NCBI GenBank assembly: GCA_963665765.1
Contig: OY762464.1
Coordinates: 2,170,001 to 2,234,000 of the forward strand
Direction of reading: 5' to 3'
DNA length: 64,000 bases
From: Bin76 sp963665765
GTDB taxonomy: Bacteria; Actinomycetota; Acidimicrobiia; Spongiisociales; ZC4RG35
The position numbers and the translations under genes are program-made. How positions within the stretch are numbered: the stretch's first letter is position 1; each line of letters starts with the position of its first letter. Positions 38,101-53,100 of this stretch are shown here, piece by piece. The notes below the pieces were generated by a model. The model saw only the letters and a program-made list of their open reading frames with translations, was not told the origin of the DNA and did not search any database.

Positions 38101-41100
38101 CTTCGGCGGTGTCGGAGGGTGATGATTCGAGTGCTACTACGAACATGACGTTCACCGTGACCCTGGGTGCGATCAGCGGCAAGCCGGTGACTGTGACCTA
38201 TTCGCTGGGTGGTTCTGCCACGAGCGGTTCTGATTACACGGCACCTGATCCGTTGAGTGTCACGATCCCCGCGGGTTCGAGGTCGGGTTCGGTTGTGGTT
38301 GCGGTGAAGGGCGACACCGTTGACGAGCAGAACGAAACCATCGAAGTGACCCTGACGGGCGCCACCAACGCTTCGGTGTCGACTGTGGCGGGTGCTGATG
38401 AGGGTTCGGGGACGATCACCGATGATGACGCCACTCCGGCCGGGGCCAGTTTGAGTGTGGCTCCCTCTTCGGTGGCGGAGGACGCTTCTCAAGCGGCGAC
38501 GATTACGGTTACTGCCACGTTGGCCGGTTCGACCACCTTCGACACCGACAAGACCGTGACCGTGTCGGTTGGCAAGGCCAGCGATTCGGCCAAGAGCGGT
38601 GTGGATTATGCGGCGGTCGACAGTTTTGATGTCACGATCTCGGCCGGCAGCAGGTCGGGTACAGGGTCGTTTGATTTGGATCCGACTGATGATGGGTTGG
38701 ATGAGCCCACCGAAACAGTGTCCGTGGCTGGTTCGTCGACGGGGTTGACTGTCAGCAGCAGTTCGGTGTCGATCACTGACGACGACGCTGAGCCCAGTGT
38801 GTCGGTCGGCGACGCGGCGGCGGTGTCGGAGGGTGACGATTCGAGTGCTACTACGAACATGACGTTCACGGTCACGCTGTCGGCGATCAGCGGCAAAGCG
38901 GTGACGGTGACCTACACGCTGGGTGGGTCGGCTTCTGCGGGTTCTGATTACACCAAGCCCAACCCGTTGAGCGTCACGATTGCGGCGGGTTCGCAGACCG
39001 GGTCGATCGTTATTCCGGTGAAGGGCGATGTGGTGGATGAGTCGAATGAGACGGTTGAGGTGACTTTGACGGGGGCCACGAACGCTTCTGTGTCCACTGT
39101 GGAGGGTGAGGATGAGGGTTCGGGGACGATCACCGATGATGACGCCACGCCCACCTCGGCGTCGTTGAGTGTTGATGGTGGGTCGGTGTCTTTGGTTCCT
39201 GAGAATGTGGAGGAGGCGCCCACGATTAGCTTTACGGTGTCTTTGGATGGGACGGTGTTTGCTGTTGATAAGACGGTGAAGGTGACGGTGGGGAAGAAGG
39301 GCGATGCCGCGGTGTCTGGTGTTGATTATGCGGGGGTCGACAGTTTTGATATCACGATTGAAGCTGGGAAGTCGAGCGGTTCGGGGTCTTTTGTTTTGGA
39401 TCCGGTTGATGATTCGTTGGATGAGCCGAACGAGGCTCTGACGATTGTTGGTTCGTTGGACGGGGTGACGATTTCCAGCATGGTGGTGATGATCACGGAT
39501 GATGACCCGGCGCCTACGGTGTCGGTCGGCGACGCGGCGGCGGTGTCGGAGGGTGATGATTCGAGTGCTACTACGAACATGACGTTCACGGTGAGCCTGT
39601 CGGCGGTGAGCGGCAAGCCTGTGACGGTCACGTACAGCTTGGGCGGGTCGGCCACGGCGGGTTCTGATTACACGGCGCCTGATCCGTTGTCGGTGTCGAT
39701 CGCAGCCGGGCAATCATCCGGGTCGATTGTGGTTGCGGTGAAGGGCGACACCGTGGACGAGGCGAACGAAACCATCGAAGTGACTTTGACGGGCGCCACC
39801 AACGCTTCGGTGTCCACTGTGGAGGGTGAGGATGAGGGTTCTGGGACGATTACCGATGATGACGCCACTCCGGCGACTGCCAGTTTGAGTGTTGATCCTG
39901 GGTCGGTGGCGGAGGACGCCACCGAGGCGGCCACGGTTACGGTGACGGCCACTTTGGCCGGTTCGACCACCTTTGATGCCGACAAGACCGTGACCGTGAC
40001 GGTTGGCAAGGCCAGCGATTCGGCCAAGAGCGGTGTTGATTATGCGGCGGTCGACAGTTTTGATATCACGATCTCGGCCGGCAGCAGGTCGGGTACAGGG
40101 TCGTTTGATTTGGATCCGACTGATGATGGGTTGGATGAGCCCACCGAGTCATTGACCGTGGCTGGTTCATCGACTGGGTTGACTGTCAGCAGCAGCTCGG
40201 TGTCGATCACTGATGATGATGCGGCGCCGTCGGTGTCGATAGCGGACGCTTCGGCGGTGTCGGAGGGTGATGATTCGAGTGCTACTACGAACATGACGTT
40301 CACCGTGACCCTGGGTGCGATCAGCGGCAAGCCGGTGACGGTGACTTATAGCTTGGGTGGTTCGGCTTCGGCGGGTTCTGATTACACGGCGCCTGATCCG
40401 TTGAGCGTGTCGATCGCAGCCGGGCAATCGTCGGGGTCGATCACCATTCCGGTGAAGGGCGACACGGTGGACGAGGCGAACGAAACCATCGAGGTGACTT
40501 TGACCGGTGCCACCAACGCCACTTTGTCGTCCGTTCAGGGTGCTACGGTCGGTGAGGGGACGATTACCGATGATGACGCCACTCCGGCGACTGCCAGTTT
40601 GAGTGTGGCACCCACAACTGTGGCGGAGGACGCTTCTCAAGCGGCGACGATTACGGTTACTGCCACGTTGGCCGGTTCGACCACCTTCGACACCGACAAG
40701 ACCGTGACCGTGTCGGTTGGCAAGGCCAGCGATTCGGCTAAGTCGGCCACGGATTATGCGGCGGTTGATCCGTTCACGGTCACTATTGCGGCGGGTTCCA
40801 GTTCGGGTACTGCGACGTTTAGTTTGGATCCGACCGATGATGGGTTGGATGAGCCGACCGAGTCGCTGTCTGTGGCTGGTTCGTCAGCCGGGTTGACCGT
40901 TTCGGGTGCGTCGGTGTCGATCACTGACGACGACGCGGCGCCCACGGTGTCGGTCGGCGACGCGGCGGCGGTGTCGGAGGGTGATGATTCGAGTGCTACT
41001 ACGAACATGACGTTCACGGTGAGCCTGTCGGCGGTGAGCGGCAAGCCGGTGACGGTGACCTATTCGCTGGGTGGTTCTGCCACGAGCGGTTCTGATTACA

Positions 41101-44100
41101 CGGCGCCTGATCCGTTGAGTGTCACGATTGCGGCGGGTTCGCAAACCGGGTCGATTGTTGTTCCGGTGAAGGGCGACACCGTTGACGAGGCGAACGAAAC
41201 CATCGAAGTGACTTTGACGGGCGCCACCAACGCTTCGGTGTCGACTGTGGAGGGTGAGGATGAGGGTTCGGGGACGATCACCGATGATGACGCCACTCCG
41301 GCCGGGGCCAGTTTGAGTGTGGCTCCCTCTTCGGTGGCGGAGGACGCTTCTCAAGCGGCGACGATTACGGTTACTGCCACGTTGGCCGGTTCGACCACCT
41401 TCGACACCGACAAGACCGTGACCGTGTCGGTTGGCAAGGCCAGCGATTCGGCCAAGAGCGGTGTGGATTATGCGGCGGTTAGCAGTTTTGATATCACTAT
41501 CCCGGCCGGCAGCAGGTCGGGTTCTGCGACGTTTAGTTTGGATCCGACCGACGACAGTTTGGATGAGCCCACCGAAACCCTGTCCGTCGCCGGCACGTCA
41601 TCCGGGTTGACCGTTTCTGGCGCCACGGTTGAAATCACCGACGATGACGCGGCGCCCACTGTGTCGATAGCGGACGCCACGGCAGTGACCGAAGGTGATG
41701 ACTCGGCTGAGACGACGAACATGACGTTCACCGTGACCCTGGGTGCGATCAGCGGCAAGCCGGTGACTGTGACTTATAGCTTGGGTGGGTCGGCTTCGGC
41801 GGGTTCTGATTACACGGCGCCTGATCCGTTGAGCGTGTCGATCGCAGCCGGGCAATCGTCGGGTTCGATCACCATTCCGGTGAAGGGCGACACGGTTGAC
41901 GAGGCGAACGAAACCATCGAGGTGACTTTGACGGGTGCCACGAACGCCGGCTTGTCGTCGGTTCAGGGTGCTACGGTCGGTGAGGGGACGATTACCGATG
42001 ATGACGCCACTCCGGCGACTGCCAGTTTGAGTGTGGCACCCACAACTGTGGCGGAGGACGCCACCAATGCGGTTTCGGTCACGGTTACCGCCACGTTGGC
42101 CGGTGATACGACGTTTAGTGCGGATAAGACCGTGACGGTGACGGTCGGCATGGCCAGCGATTCGGCCAAGAGCGGTGTTGATTATGCGGCGGTTGATCCG
42201 TTCACCATCACTATTGCGGCCGGCAGCAGAACAGGTTCTGCCACTTTCGATTTGGATCCGACCGATGACACGTTGGATGAGCCCACCGAAACGCTTACCG
42301 TTGCCGGTACAGCTGGTGGGTTGACTGTCAGCAGCGCGTCGGTGTCGATTTCTGATGATGATGCGTCACCCACTGTGTCGGTGGGTGACGCTTCGGCGGT
42401 GTCGGAGGGTGATGATCCGGCTAAGACGACGGATATGACGTTTACGGTGAGCCTGTCGGCGGTGAGCGGCAAGACGGTGACTGTGACTTACAGTTTGGGT
42501 GGGTCTGCTTCGGCGGGTTCTGATTACACCGCACCGAGTCCGTTGTCTGTGACGATCCCGGCCGGATCGCAAACCGGTTCGATTGTGATTCCGGTGAAGG
42601 GCGACACCGTGGACGAGTTGAACGAGACCGTTGAGGTGACGCTGGTGTCGGCCACGAACGCTTCTCTGTCGTCGGTTGCGGGTGCCACGGTTGGTGAGGG
42701 GACGATTACTGATGATGACGCCACTCCGACCGGAGCGTCGTTGAGTGTGGCACCCGCCTCCGTGGCGGAGGACGCCACGGAGGCGGCAACCATCACTGTG
42801 ACCGCCACTTTGGCCGGTTCGACCACGTTCAGCACGGAAAAGACCGTGACCGTGACTGTCGGTGCGGCCAGCGATTCGGCTAAGTCGGGCACCGATTATG
42901 CGGCGGTTGATCCGTTCACGGTGACGATTGCGGCGGGTGCCGGCAGCGGTTCGGCCTCTTTCGATTTGGATCCGACTGATGACTTGTTGGATGAGCCCAC
43001 AGAGTCGTTGTCGGTGTCCGGTTCATTGACCGGGTTGACTGTTAGCAGCAGTTCGGTGTCGATTACTGATGATGATGCTGCGCCGTCGGTGTCGATAGCG
43101 GATGCGACAGCGGTGTCGGAGGGTGACGACTCGGCCAAGACGACGAATATGACGTTTACGGTCACGGTGAGTGCGGTGAGCGGTAAGCCTGTGACTGTGA
43201 CGTACAGTTTGGGTGGTTCTGCCACGGCGGGTTCTGATTACACCTCACCGAGTCCGTTGTCGGTGTCGATCCCCGCTGGTGAGGCGTCGGGTTCGATTGT
43301 GATTCCGGTGAAGGGTGACACGGTTGATGAGTTGAACGAGACGGTTGAGGTGACGCTGGTGTCGGCCACGAACGCTTCTCTGTCGTCGGTTGCGGGTGCC
43401 ACGGTTGGTGAGGGGACGATCACCGATGATGACAGCACTCCGACCGGAGCGTCTTTGAGTGTGGATCCGTCGAGCGTGGCGGAGGAGGCTACGGAGGCGG
43501 CGACGGTGACGGTGACCGCCACCCTTTCGGGTGATACGACGTTCAGTGTTGATAAGACCGTGACGGTGACGGTCGGCGACAAGGACGACACCGCTAAGTC
43601 GGGTACCGATTATGCGGCGGTTGATCCGTTCACCATCACGATTGCGGCCGGCAGCAGTTCTGGTTCGGCCTCGTTCGATTTGGATCCGACTGATGACAGT
43701 TTGGATGAGCCCACCGAGTCGTTGTCGGTGTCCGGTTCATTGACAGGTTTGACTGTTTCGGGTGCGTCGGTGTCGATTACTGATGATGATGCTGCGCCGT
43801 CGGTGTCGATAGCGGACGCTTCGGCGGTGTCGGAGGGTGATGATCCGGAGACGACTTCTGATATGACGTTTACGGTGACTTTGAGTGCGGTGAGCGGCAA
43901 AGCGGTGACGGTCACCTATTCGTTGGGTGGTTCTGCCACGGTGGGTTCTGATTACACGGCACCCAGTCCGTTGAGTGTCTCGATCCCCGCCGGTTCGCTA
44001 ACCGGTTCGATTGTGATTCCGGTGAAGGGTGACACGGTTGATGAGTTGAATGAGACGGTTGAGGTGACTTTGACGGGTGCCACGAACGCCGGCTTGTCGT

Positions 44101-47100
44101 CGGTTCAGGGTGCTACGGTCGGTGAGGGGACGATTACCGATGATGACGCCACTCCGGCGACTGCCAGTTTGAGTGTGGCACCCACAACTGTGGCGGAGGA
44201 CGCCACCAATGCGGTTTCGGTCACGGTTACCGCCACGTTGGCCGGTGATACGACGTTTAGTGCGGATAAGACCGTGACGGTGACGGTCGGCATGGCCAGC
44301 GATTCGGCCAAGAGCGGTGTTGATTATGCGGCGGTTGATCCGTTTACGGTCACTATTGCGGCGGGTTCCAGTAGCGGTTCGGCCTCTTTCGATTTGGATC
44401 CGACTGATGACTTGTTGGATGAGCCCACCGAGTCACTTTCCGTTGCTGGTTCATCGACGGGGTTGACTGTTAGCAGCAGTTCGGTGTCGATTACTGATGA
44501 TGATGCGGCGCCCACTGTGTCGATAGCGGACGCCACAGCGGTGTCGGAGGGTGATGATTCGAGTGCTACTACGAACATGACGTTTACCGTGTCTTTGTCG
44601 GCGGTGAGCGGCAAGCCGGTGACGGTGACCTATTCGCTGGGTGGTTCTGCCACGAGCGGTTCTGATTACACGGCACCTGATCCGTTGAGTGTCACGATCC
44701 CCGCGGGTTCGAGGTCGGGTTCGGTTGTGGTTGCGGTGAAGGGCGACACCGTTGACGAGCAGAACGAAACCATCGAGGTGACCTTGACGGGCGCTACCAA
44801 CGCCACCCTGTCGTCGGTTCAGGGCGCCACGGTCGGCGAGGGGACGATTACCGATGACGACGCGACGCCCACCTCGGCGTCGTTGAGTGTGGCTCCCTCT
44901 TCGGTGGCGGAGAACGCTTCTCAAGCGGCCACGATCACGGTGACCGCCACTTTGGCCGGTTCCACCACGTTCAACACCGACAAGACCGTGACCGTGACGG
45001 TGGGAGCGAAGGGTGATTCGGCTAAGTCGGGCACGGATTATGCGGCGGTTAGCAGTTTTGATATCACGATCTCGGCCGGCAGCAGGTCGGGTACAGGCTC
45101 GTTCAGTTTGGATCCGACGGATGATGGGTTGGATGAGCCCACCGAAACACTTTCAGTTGCTGGTTCGGCATCTGGGTTGACCGTGTCGGGTGCGTCGGTG
45201 TCGATCACCGACGACGACGCGGCGCCCACGGTGTCGATAGCGGACGCGACGGCAGTGACCGAGGGTGATGATTCGAGTGCTACTACGAACATGACGTTCA
45301 CGGTCACCCTCGGTGCGATCAGCGGCAAGCCGGTGACGGTGACCTATAGCTTGGGCGGTACTGCCACGGCGGGTTCTGATTACACGGCGCCTGATCCGTT
45401 GAGTGTCACGATTGCGGCGGGTTCGCAAACCGGGTCGATTGTTGTTCCGGTGAAGGGCGACACGGTGGACGAGGCGAACGAGACCGTTGAGGTGACCCTG
45501 GTGTCGGCTACGAACGCTTCGATATCGAGTGTGGAGGGTGAGGATGAGGGTTCGGGGACGATCACCGATGATGACGCCACTCCGGCCGGGGCCAGTTTGA
45601 GTGTGGCTCCCTCTTCGGTGGCGGAGGACGCTTCTCAAGCGGCGACGATTACGGTTACTGCCACGTTGGCCGGTTCGACCACCTTCGACACCGACAAGAC
45701 CGTGACCGTGTCGGTTGGCAAGGCCAGCGATTCGGCTAAGTCGGGCACGGATTATGCGGCGGTTGATCCGTTCACGGTCACTATTGCGGCGGGCGCCAGT
45801 AGCGGTTCTGCCTCGTTTGTTTTGGATCCGACGGATGATTCGTTGGATGAGCCCACCGAAACAGTGTCCGTCGCTGGTTCAGCGTCCGGGTTGACTGTCA
45901 GCAGCGCCACGGTGTCGATCACTGACGATGATGCGGCGCCGTCGGTGTCGATAGCGGACGCTTCGGCGGTGTCGGAGGGTGATGATTCGAGTGCTACTAC
46001 GAATATGACGTTCACCGTCACCCTGTCGGCGACCAGCGGCAAAGCGGTGACTGTCACCTATTCGCTGGGCGGCACGGCCACGGGCGGTTCTGATTACACC
46101 GCTCCGAGTCCGTTGTCGGTGTCGATCGCAGCCGGGCAATCATCCGGGTCGATCACCATTCCGGTGAAGGGCGACACGGTGGACGAGGCGAACGAGACGG
46201 TTGAGGTGACCCTGACGGGCGCCACGAACGCTTCGGTGTCCACTGTGGAGGGTGAGGATGAGGGTTCGGGGACGATCACCGATGATGACGCCACTCCGGC
46301 CGGGGCCAGTTTGAGTGTGGCTCCCTCTTCGGTGGCGGAGGACGCTTCTCAGGCGGCGACGATTACGGTTACTGCCACGTTGGCCGGTTCGACCACCTTC
46401 GACACCGATAAGACCGTGACCGTGACGGTGGGAGCGAAGGGTGATTCGGCTAAGTCGGGCACGGATTATGCGGCGGTTAGCAGTTTTGATATCACGATCT
46501 CGGCCGGCAGCAGGTCGGGTACAGGGTCGTTTGATTTGGATCCGACCGACGATGGGTTGGATGAGCCCACCGAAACAGTGTCCGTCGCCGGTTCATCGAC
46601 CGGTTTGACCGTTTCGGGTGCGTCGGTGTCGATCACCGACGACGACGCGGCGCCTACTGTGTCGGTCGGTGATGCGACAGCAGTTGCGGAGGGTGACGAT
46701 TCGAGTGCTACTACGAACATGACGTTCACGGTCACCCTCGGTGCGATCAGCGGCAAGCCGGTGACGGTGACCTATAGCTTGGGCGGTACTGCCACGGCGG
46801 GTTCTGATTACACGGCGCCTGATCCGTTGAGTGTCACTATTGCGGCGGGTTCACAAACCGGTTCGATTGTTGTTCCGGTGAAGGGCGACACGGTGGACGA
46901 GCCGAACGAGACGGTTGAGGTGACCCTGACGGGCGCCACCAACGCTTCGATATCGAGTGTGGAGGGTGCTGATGAGGGTTCTGGGACGATTACCGATGAC
47001 GACGTTACGCCGAAGGCGGCGGTTGTCGCGGTGGTTGGTGGGTCGTTGTCTTCGGTTCCTGAGAATGTGGTGGTGGCGCCCACGATCAGCTTTACTGTGA

Positions 47101-50100
47101 CTCTGCAAGGCACGATGTTCAATGTGGACAAAGATGTCGCGGTGGTGGTGGGCAAGAAGGGCGACACGGCAGTTTCGGGCACCGATTACAAGGCGGTGGC
47201 AAGTTTCACGGTGACGATTCCCGCTGGTGCCAGTTCGGTGGTGGGATCTTTCAAACTTGATCCGACCGATGACACGTTGGACGAACCCGACGAGATTCTG
47301 ACTATTTCCGGCTCGTTGGATGGGGTGACGATTTCCAGCACGACGGTGACGATTATCGACGATGACGGTCCTCCCACGGTGTCGGTCGGTGATGCCACAG
47401 CAGTTGCGGAGGGTGATGATTCGACTGCTACGACGAATATGACGTTCACGGTGAGCCTGTCGGCGACCAGCGGCAAGCCGGTGACGGTCACGTACAGCTT
47501 GGGCGGGTCGGCTTCGGCGGGTTCTGATTACACCAAGCCGAACCCGTTGAGTGTCACGATTGCGGCGGGTTCGCAAACCGGTTCGATCACCATACCGGTG
47601 AAGGGTGACACCCTGGACGAGCCGAACGAAACCGTTGAGGTGACTTTGACGGGTGCCACCAACGCTTCCCTGTCGTCGGTTCAGGGCGCTGATGAGGGTG
47701 AGGGAACGATTACCGATGACGACGCCACTCCGACCGCAGCGTCTTTGAGCGTTACACCCACAACTGTGTCGGAGGGCGCCAGCGAGGCGGCGACGGTCAC
47801 TGTGACGGCCACACTGTCGGGCTCTACCACCTTTAATACCGATAAGACTGTGACTGTGACGGTCGGTGCGGCCAGCGATTCGGCTAAGTCGGGTACCGAT
47901 TATGCGGCGGTTGATCCGTTTACGGTGACGATTGCGGCGGGTGCTGGCAGCGGTTCGGCCTCGTTCGATTTGGATCCGACTGATGATTCGTTGGATGAGC
48001 CCACCGAAACGCTGACCGTCGCCGGCGCAGCTGGTGGGTTGACTGTTAGCAGCAGCTCGGTGTCGATTACTGATGATGATGCTGAACCCACGGTGTCGGT
48101 GGGTGACGCTTCGGCGGTGTCGGAGGGTGATGATCCGGAGACGACTTCTGATATGACGTTTACGGTGACTTTGAGCGCGGTGAGCGGCAAGCCGGTGACG
48201 GTGACATACACCCTGGGTGGTTCTGCCACTGCTGGTTCTGATTACACCGCTCCTGATCCGTTGTCGGTGTCGATCGCAGCCGGGCAGTCGTCGGGTTCGA
48301 TAGTTATTCCGGTGAAGGGTGACACTGTTGACGAGTTGAACGAGACGGTTGAGGTGACGCTGGTGTCGGCTACGAACGCCACGGTGTCGGCTACTGAGAA
48401 GGTTGGTGAGGGGACGATCACCGACGATGACGCCACGCCAGCGGGGGCCAGTTTGAGTGTGGCACCTGGGTCGGTGGCGGAGGACGCTTCTCAGGCGGCG
48501 ACGGTCACGGTTACTGCCACGCTTTCGGGCTCGACCACCTTTAATACCGATAAGACCGTGACTGTGACGGTCGGAGCGGCCAGCGATTCGGCTAAGTCGG
48601 GTACCGATTATGCGGCGGTTGATCCGTTCACGATCACGATTGCGGCGGGTGCTGGCAGCGGTTCGGCCTCGTTCGATTTGGATCCGACTGATGATTCGTT
48701 GGATGAGCCCACCGAAACGCTGACCGTCGCCGGCGCAGCTGGTGGGTTGACTGTTAGCAGCAGCTCGGTGTCGATTACTGATGATGATGCTGAACCCACG
48801 GTGTCGGTGGGTGACGCTTCGGCGGTGTCGGAGGGTGATGATCCGGAGACGACTTCTGATATGACGTTTACGGTGACTTTGAGCGCGGTGAGCGGCAAAG
48901 CGGTGACGGTTACGTACAGCTTGGGCGGTTCTGCCACTGCGGGTTCTGATTACACGGCGCCCAACCCTCTGTCTGTGACGATCCCGGCCGGTTCGCAAAC
49001 CGGTTCGATAGTGGTTGCGGTGAAGGGTGACACGGTTGACGAGTTGAACGAGACGGTTGAGGTGACTTTGACGGGGGCCACGAACGCCGGCTTGTCGTCG
49101 GTTCAGGGTGCCACGGTTGGTGAGGGGACTATTACTGATGATGACGCGGTACCGGCGGGGGCCAGTTTGAGTGTGGATCCTGGGTCGGTGGCGGAGGACG
49201 CTACGGAGGCGGCGACGGTTACGGTGACTGCCACTTTGGCCGGTTCGACCACGTTCAGTGTGGATAAGACCGTGACGGTGACGATCGGCGACAAGGACGA
49301 CACTGCTAAGAGCGGTGTTGATTATGCGGCGGTCACGCCGTTTACGGTCACGATTGCGGCGGGTGCTAGCTCGGGTTCTGCCTCGTTCGATTTGGATCCG
49401 ACTGATGATGGATTGGATGAACCCACCGAAACGCTGACCGTCGCCGGCGCAGCTGGTGGGTTGACTGTCAGCAGTGCGTCGGTGGCTATTTCTGATGATG
49501 ATGCGGCGCCGTCGGTGTCGATAGCGGACGCGGCGGCGGTGACGGAGGGTGATGATCCGGAGACGACTTCTGATATGACGTTTACGGTCACTCTGTCGGC
49601 GATCAGTGGTAAGGACGTGACTGTGACTTACAGTTTGGGTGGGTCTGCCACGGTGGGTTCTGATTACACGGCACCTGATCCGTTGTCGGTGTCGATCCCC
49701 GCCGGTGAGGCGTCGGGTTCGATCACCGTTCCGGTGAAGGGCGACACCGTGGACGAGCAGAACGAAACCGTTGAGGTGACTTTGACGGGCGCCACGAACG
49801 CTACGGTGTCGGCTACTGAGAAGGTTGGTGAGGGGACTATTACCGATGATGACGACACTCCGAAGGCGGCGGTTGTCGCGGTGGTTGGTGGGTCGTTGTC
49901 TTCGGTTGCTGAGAATGTGGTGGTGGCGCCCACGATTAGCTTTACTGTGACTCTGCAAGGGTCGATGTTTGATGTGGACAAAGATGTCACGGTGGTGGTG
50001 GGCGAGAAGGGCGACACGGCAGTTTCGGGTACCGATTACAAGGCGGTGGCAAGTTTCACGGTGACGATCCCCGCTGGTGCCAGTTCGGTGGTGGGGTCTT

Positions 50101-53100
50101 TCGTGCTTGATCCGACCGATGACACGTTGGACGAACCTGACGAGATTCTGACTATTTCCGGCTTGTTGGATGGGGTGACGATTTCCAGCACGACGGTGAC
50201 GATTACCGATGATGACGACCCTCCCACGGTGTCGATAGCGGACGCGACAGCAGTGACGGAGGGTGATGATACGAGTGCTACTACGAATATGTCGTTCACG
50301 GTGAGTCTGTCGGCGGTGAGCGGCAAGCCTGTGACGGTCACTTATTCGTTGGGTGGTTCTGCCACGGCGGGTTCTGATTACACGGCGCCGAACCCGTTGT
50401 CGGTGACGATCCCGGCTGGTTCGCAAACCGGTTCGATTGTGATTCCGGTGAAGGGTGACACCGTTGATGAGTTGAATGAGACGGTTGAGGTGACTTTGAC
50501 GGGTGCCACGAACGCCACGTTGTCCACAGCAGCGGGTGCTGATGAGGGTTCGGGGACGATTACTGATGATGACGCCACTCCGACCACAGCCAGTTTGAGC
50601 GTTACACCCACAACTGTGTCGGAGGGCGCCAGCCAGGCGGCGACGGTCACGGTGACGGCTACGCTGTCGGGCACTACCACCTTCAGTGCGGATAAGACGG
50701 TGACCGTGTCGGTGGGTGATACGGGTGACACCGCGGTGTCCGGCACCGATTACAAGGCGGTGAACAGTTTCGATATAACGATCTCCGCCGGTACCAGGTC
50801 GGGTTCGGCCACGTTCGATCTGGACCCGACCGATGACACGTTGGACGAATCGAACGAGACACTTACCGTTACCGGCTTATCAACCGGGCTGACCATCAGC
50901 AGCGCCACGGTCACGATCACCGACGATGATGACACCCTGTCGGTTTCTGTGGCTGATGCTGCGAAGGTGACCGAGGGTGACGACCCGGACACCACCACGA
51001 ACATGACGTTCACAGTCACCCTTTCCGCTACCAGCGGCCAACCCGTGACGGTCACCTATTCGCTGGGTGGCACGGCCACGAGCGGCGCCGATTTCACGGC
51101 TCCGAACCCGTTGAGTGTGACGATCGCAGCCGGTGAATCGTCGGGTTCGATCATCATTCCGGTGAAGGGTGATTTGGTGGACGAGCCGGACGAGACGATA
51201 GAAGTGACTTTGACCGGCGCCACGAACGCTTCCCTGTCCACAGCAACGGGCGCCACGGTCGGCGAGGGAACCATTGCCGATAACGACCCTGTTCCGATGA
51301 TTGCAATCGAGGAAGCGGTGGTGGTCGAGGGAGGCAAGGCTGTTTTCGTGGTCAGTCTGGCTAACCCTTCCTCTCAAGCGGTGACTTTCAAGTGGCAGAC
51401 GGCTGATGATACGCGTCAGGACGCCAACCCGGCCACAGCAGGTGTTGATTACACGGCGGTGACTACCGCTCAGACGGTGACCATTCCTGCCGGCGACACC
51501 GCAGTTTTTGTGGAGGTGCAGACCCTCGAGGACAACATCAAAGACGGTGACGAGACTTTCATGGTGGTTCTGTCCAGTCCCGTCAATGCGGTTCTTTCTC
51601 CGACAAAATCCACAACCATGGGGACCATCACCGATCGTCCTATCACATTGATCGACAAGGATCGGCCAACTGTAACCGTGATTGCGGATTACGCGCGGCT
51701 TGAAGGTAACGCTGTGGTGGTGGCAGTCTTGCTGTCGGCTCCGTTGAATGTAGCTGTGGATATTCCGTTGAAGTTCCCTCCGCACACGGCGCATACCACG
51801 GCGGCGGACGAACTCCACCCGCACCGCACGTTTTACATTCCGGACGAGTACACGTCCCTCAGCTTTTACGACGATGAGTTGAATGAGATCCCCGACTCTG
51901 CGATGAAAACACGTTCCAAGTTCCCTTCTATCAGGGTCGAACGGGGGAAAGTGGCGGTTATCAACACTATCGAAAACCTTCCCCGGAACATCGGGGAAAA
52001 CCGGAAGTTCACGGTGGAGCTCGACCTTCACAATATGCCGCCTTCGGTTCAATCCGGAATGCCGGATGCGGTTGAGGCGACGCTGGTCGACCGGGGTATG
52101 GCCGGCCCTGCTTCACGGTGGTGGAGAGTGTTGGCGGAGGGTGGCCGGACGGTGATTCTGGATGTCTTGGATGCTCAGGCCCGACGGTACATTCACGAGG
52201 CAACGGTCAGAGGGTCAGAGGAGGACGCGAATGATATCCGGGAGAAGCACAACCAGCGGATCGCCACTCTCGCCAAGCTGCCCTATGGCCAGATCGACAA
52301 TCCAAGTCGGGCAGTGCTGGGCGCCGCGGTTGGGGAATTTCAGGAAGTGGCCCATGGGTCGGTGGAAGCATGGTGGGATGGGCTTGATTGTCGGTTGCGG
52401 CGGATGGCCGTGGGGGAAAGCCGAGAGGCCGACGCAACCAGTTCCTGGTGCAGCGACTGGTCGTCGCTCGACCAGACAGAGCAAAGCTACGTCCAATGCA
52501 TTTATAAGGCTGTGTTCACCGACGAGGATCTCAACTGTGGTCCAGAGGTAAATGTGGACCGCATAACAGATATCACTGATCGAACAACGCCCACCGATGC
52601 GTCGTTGAGTGTGGCACCGTCGAGCGTGTCGGAGGATGCCGCCCAGGCGGTTTCGATAACGGTGACCGCCACCCTTTCGGGTACTGCGACGTTTAGCAAG
52701 GATGAGACGGTGACGGTCACGGTCGGCCATGAGGATGATTCAGCCGAGTCGGGTACCGATTATGCGGCGGTTGACCCGTTCACGATCACTATCCCGGCGG
52801 GCACCGGCAGCGGTTCTGCCACTTTCAGTTTGTATCCGACCGACGACAGTTTGGATGAGCCCACCGAAACATTGTCGGTGTCGGGCATATCCACGGCACT
52901 TACTGTCAGCAGCACGTCGGTGTTGATTACCGATGATGATTTGCCGCCGATTGATGATCCGCCGTCGGTGTCGGTGGGTGATGCGACCGCGGTGACCGAG
53001 GGTGATGATCCGAGCGCTGCTACTGATATGACATTCACGGTGAGTCTGTCAGCGACCAGCGACCGACCCGTGACCGTGACTTACAGTTTGGGTGGTTCTG

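Noticed and set aside
46851..50426. 1,191-codon minus-strand open frame rich in Arg and His opposite the repeat array
   Set aside because: Exact antisense shadow of the repetitive Calx-beta gene; the repeats lack stops in that frame, and the translation is an Arg/His-rich low-complexity pattern with no domain.
37366..50925. Regular repeats that could suggest a CRISPR array or satellite DNA
   Set aside because: The period is about 714 bp, in frame, without spacers and fully coding for Calx-beta domains.
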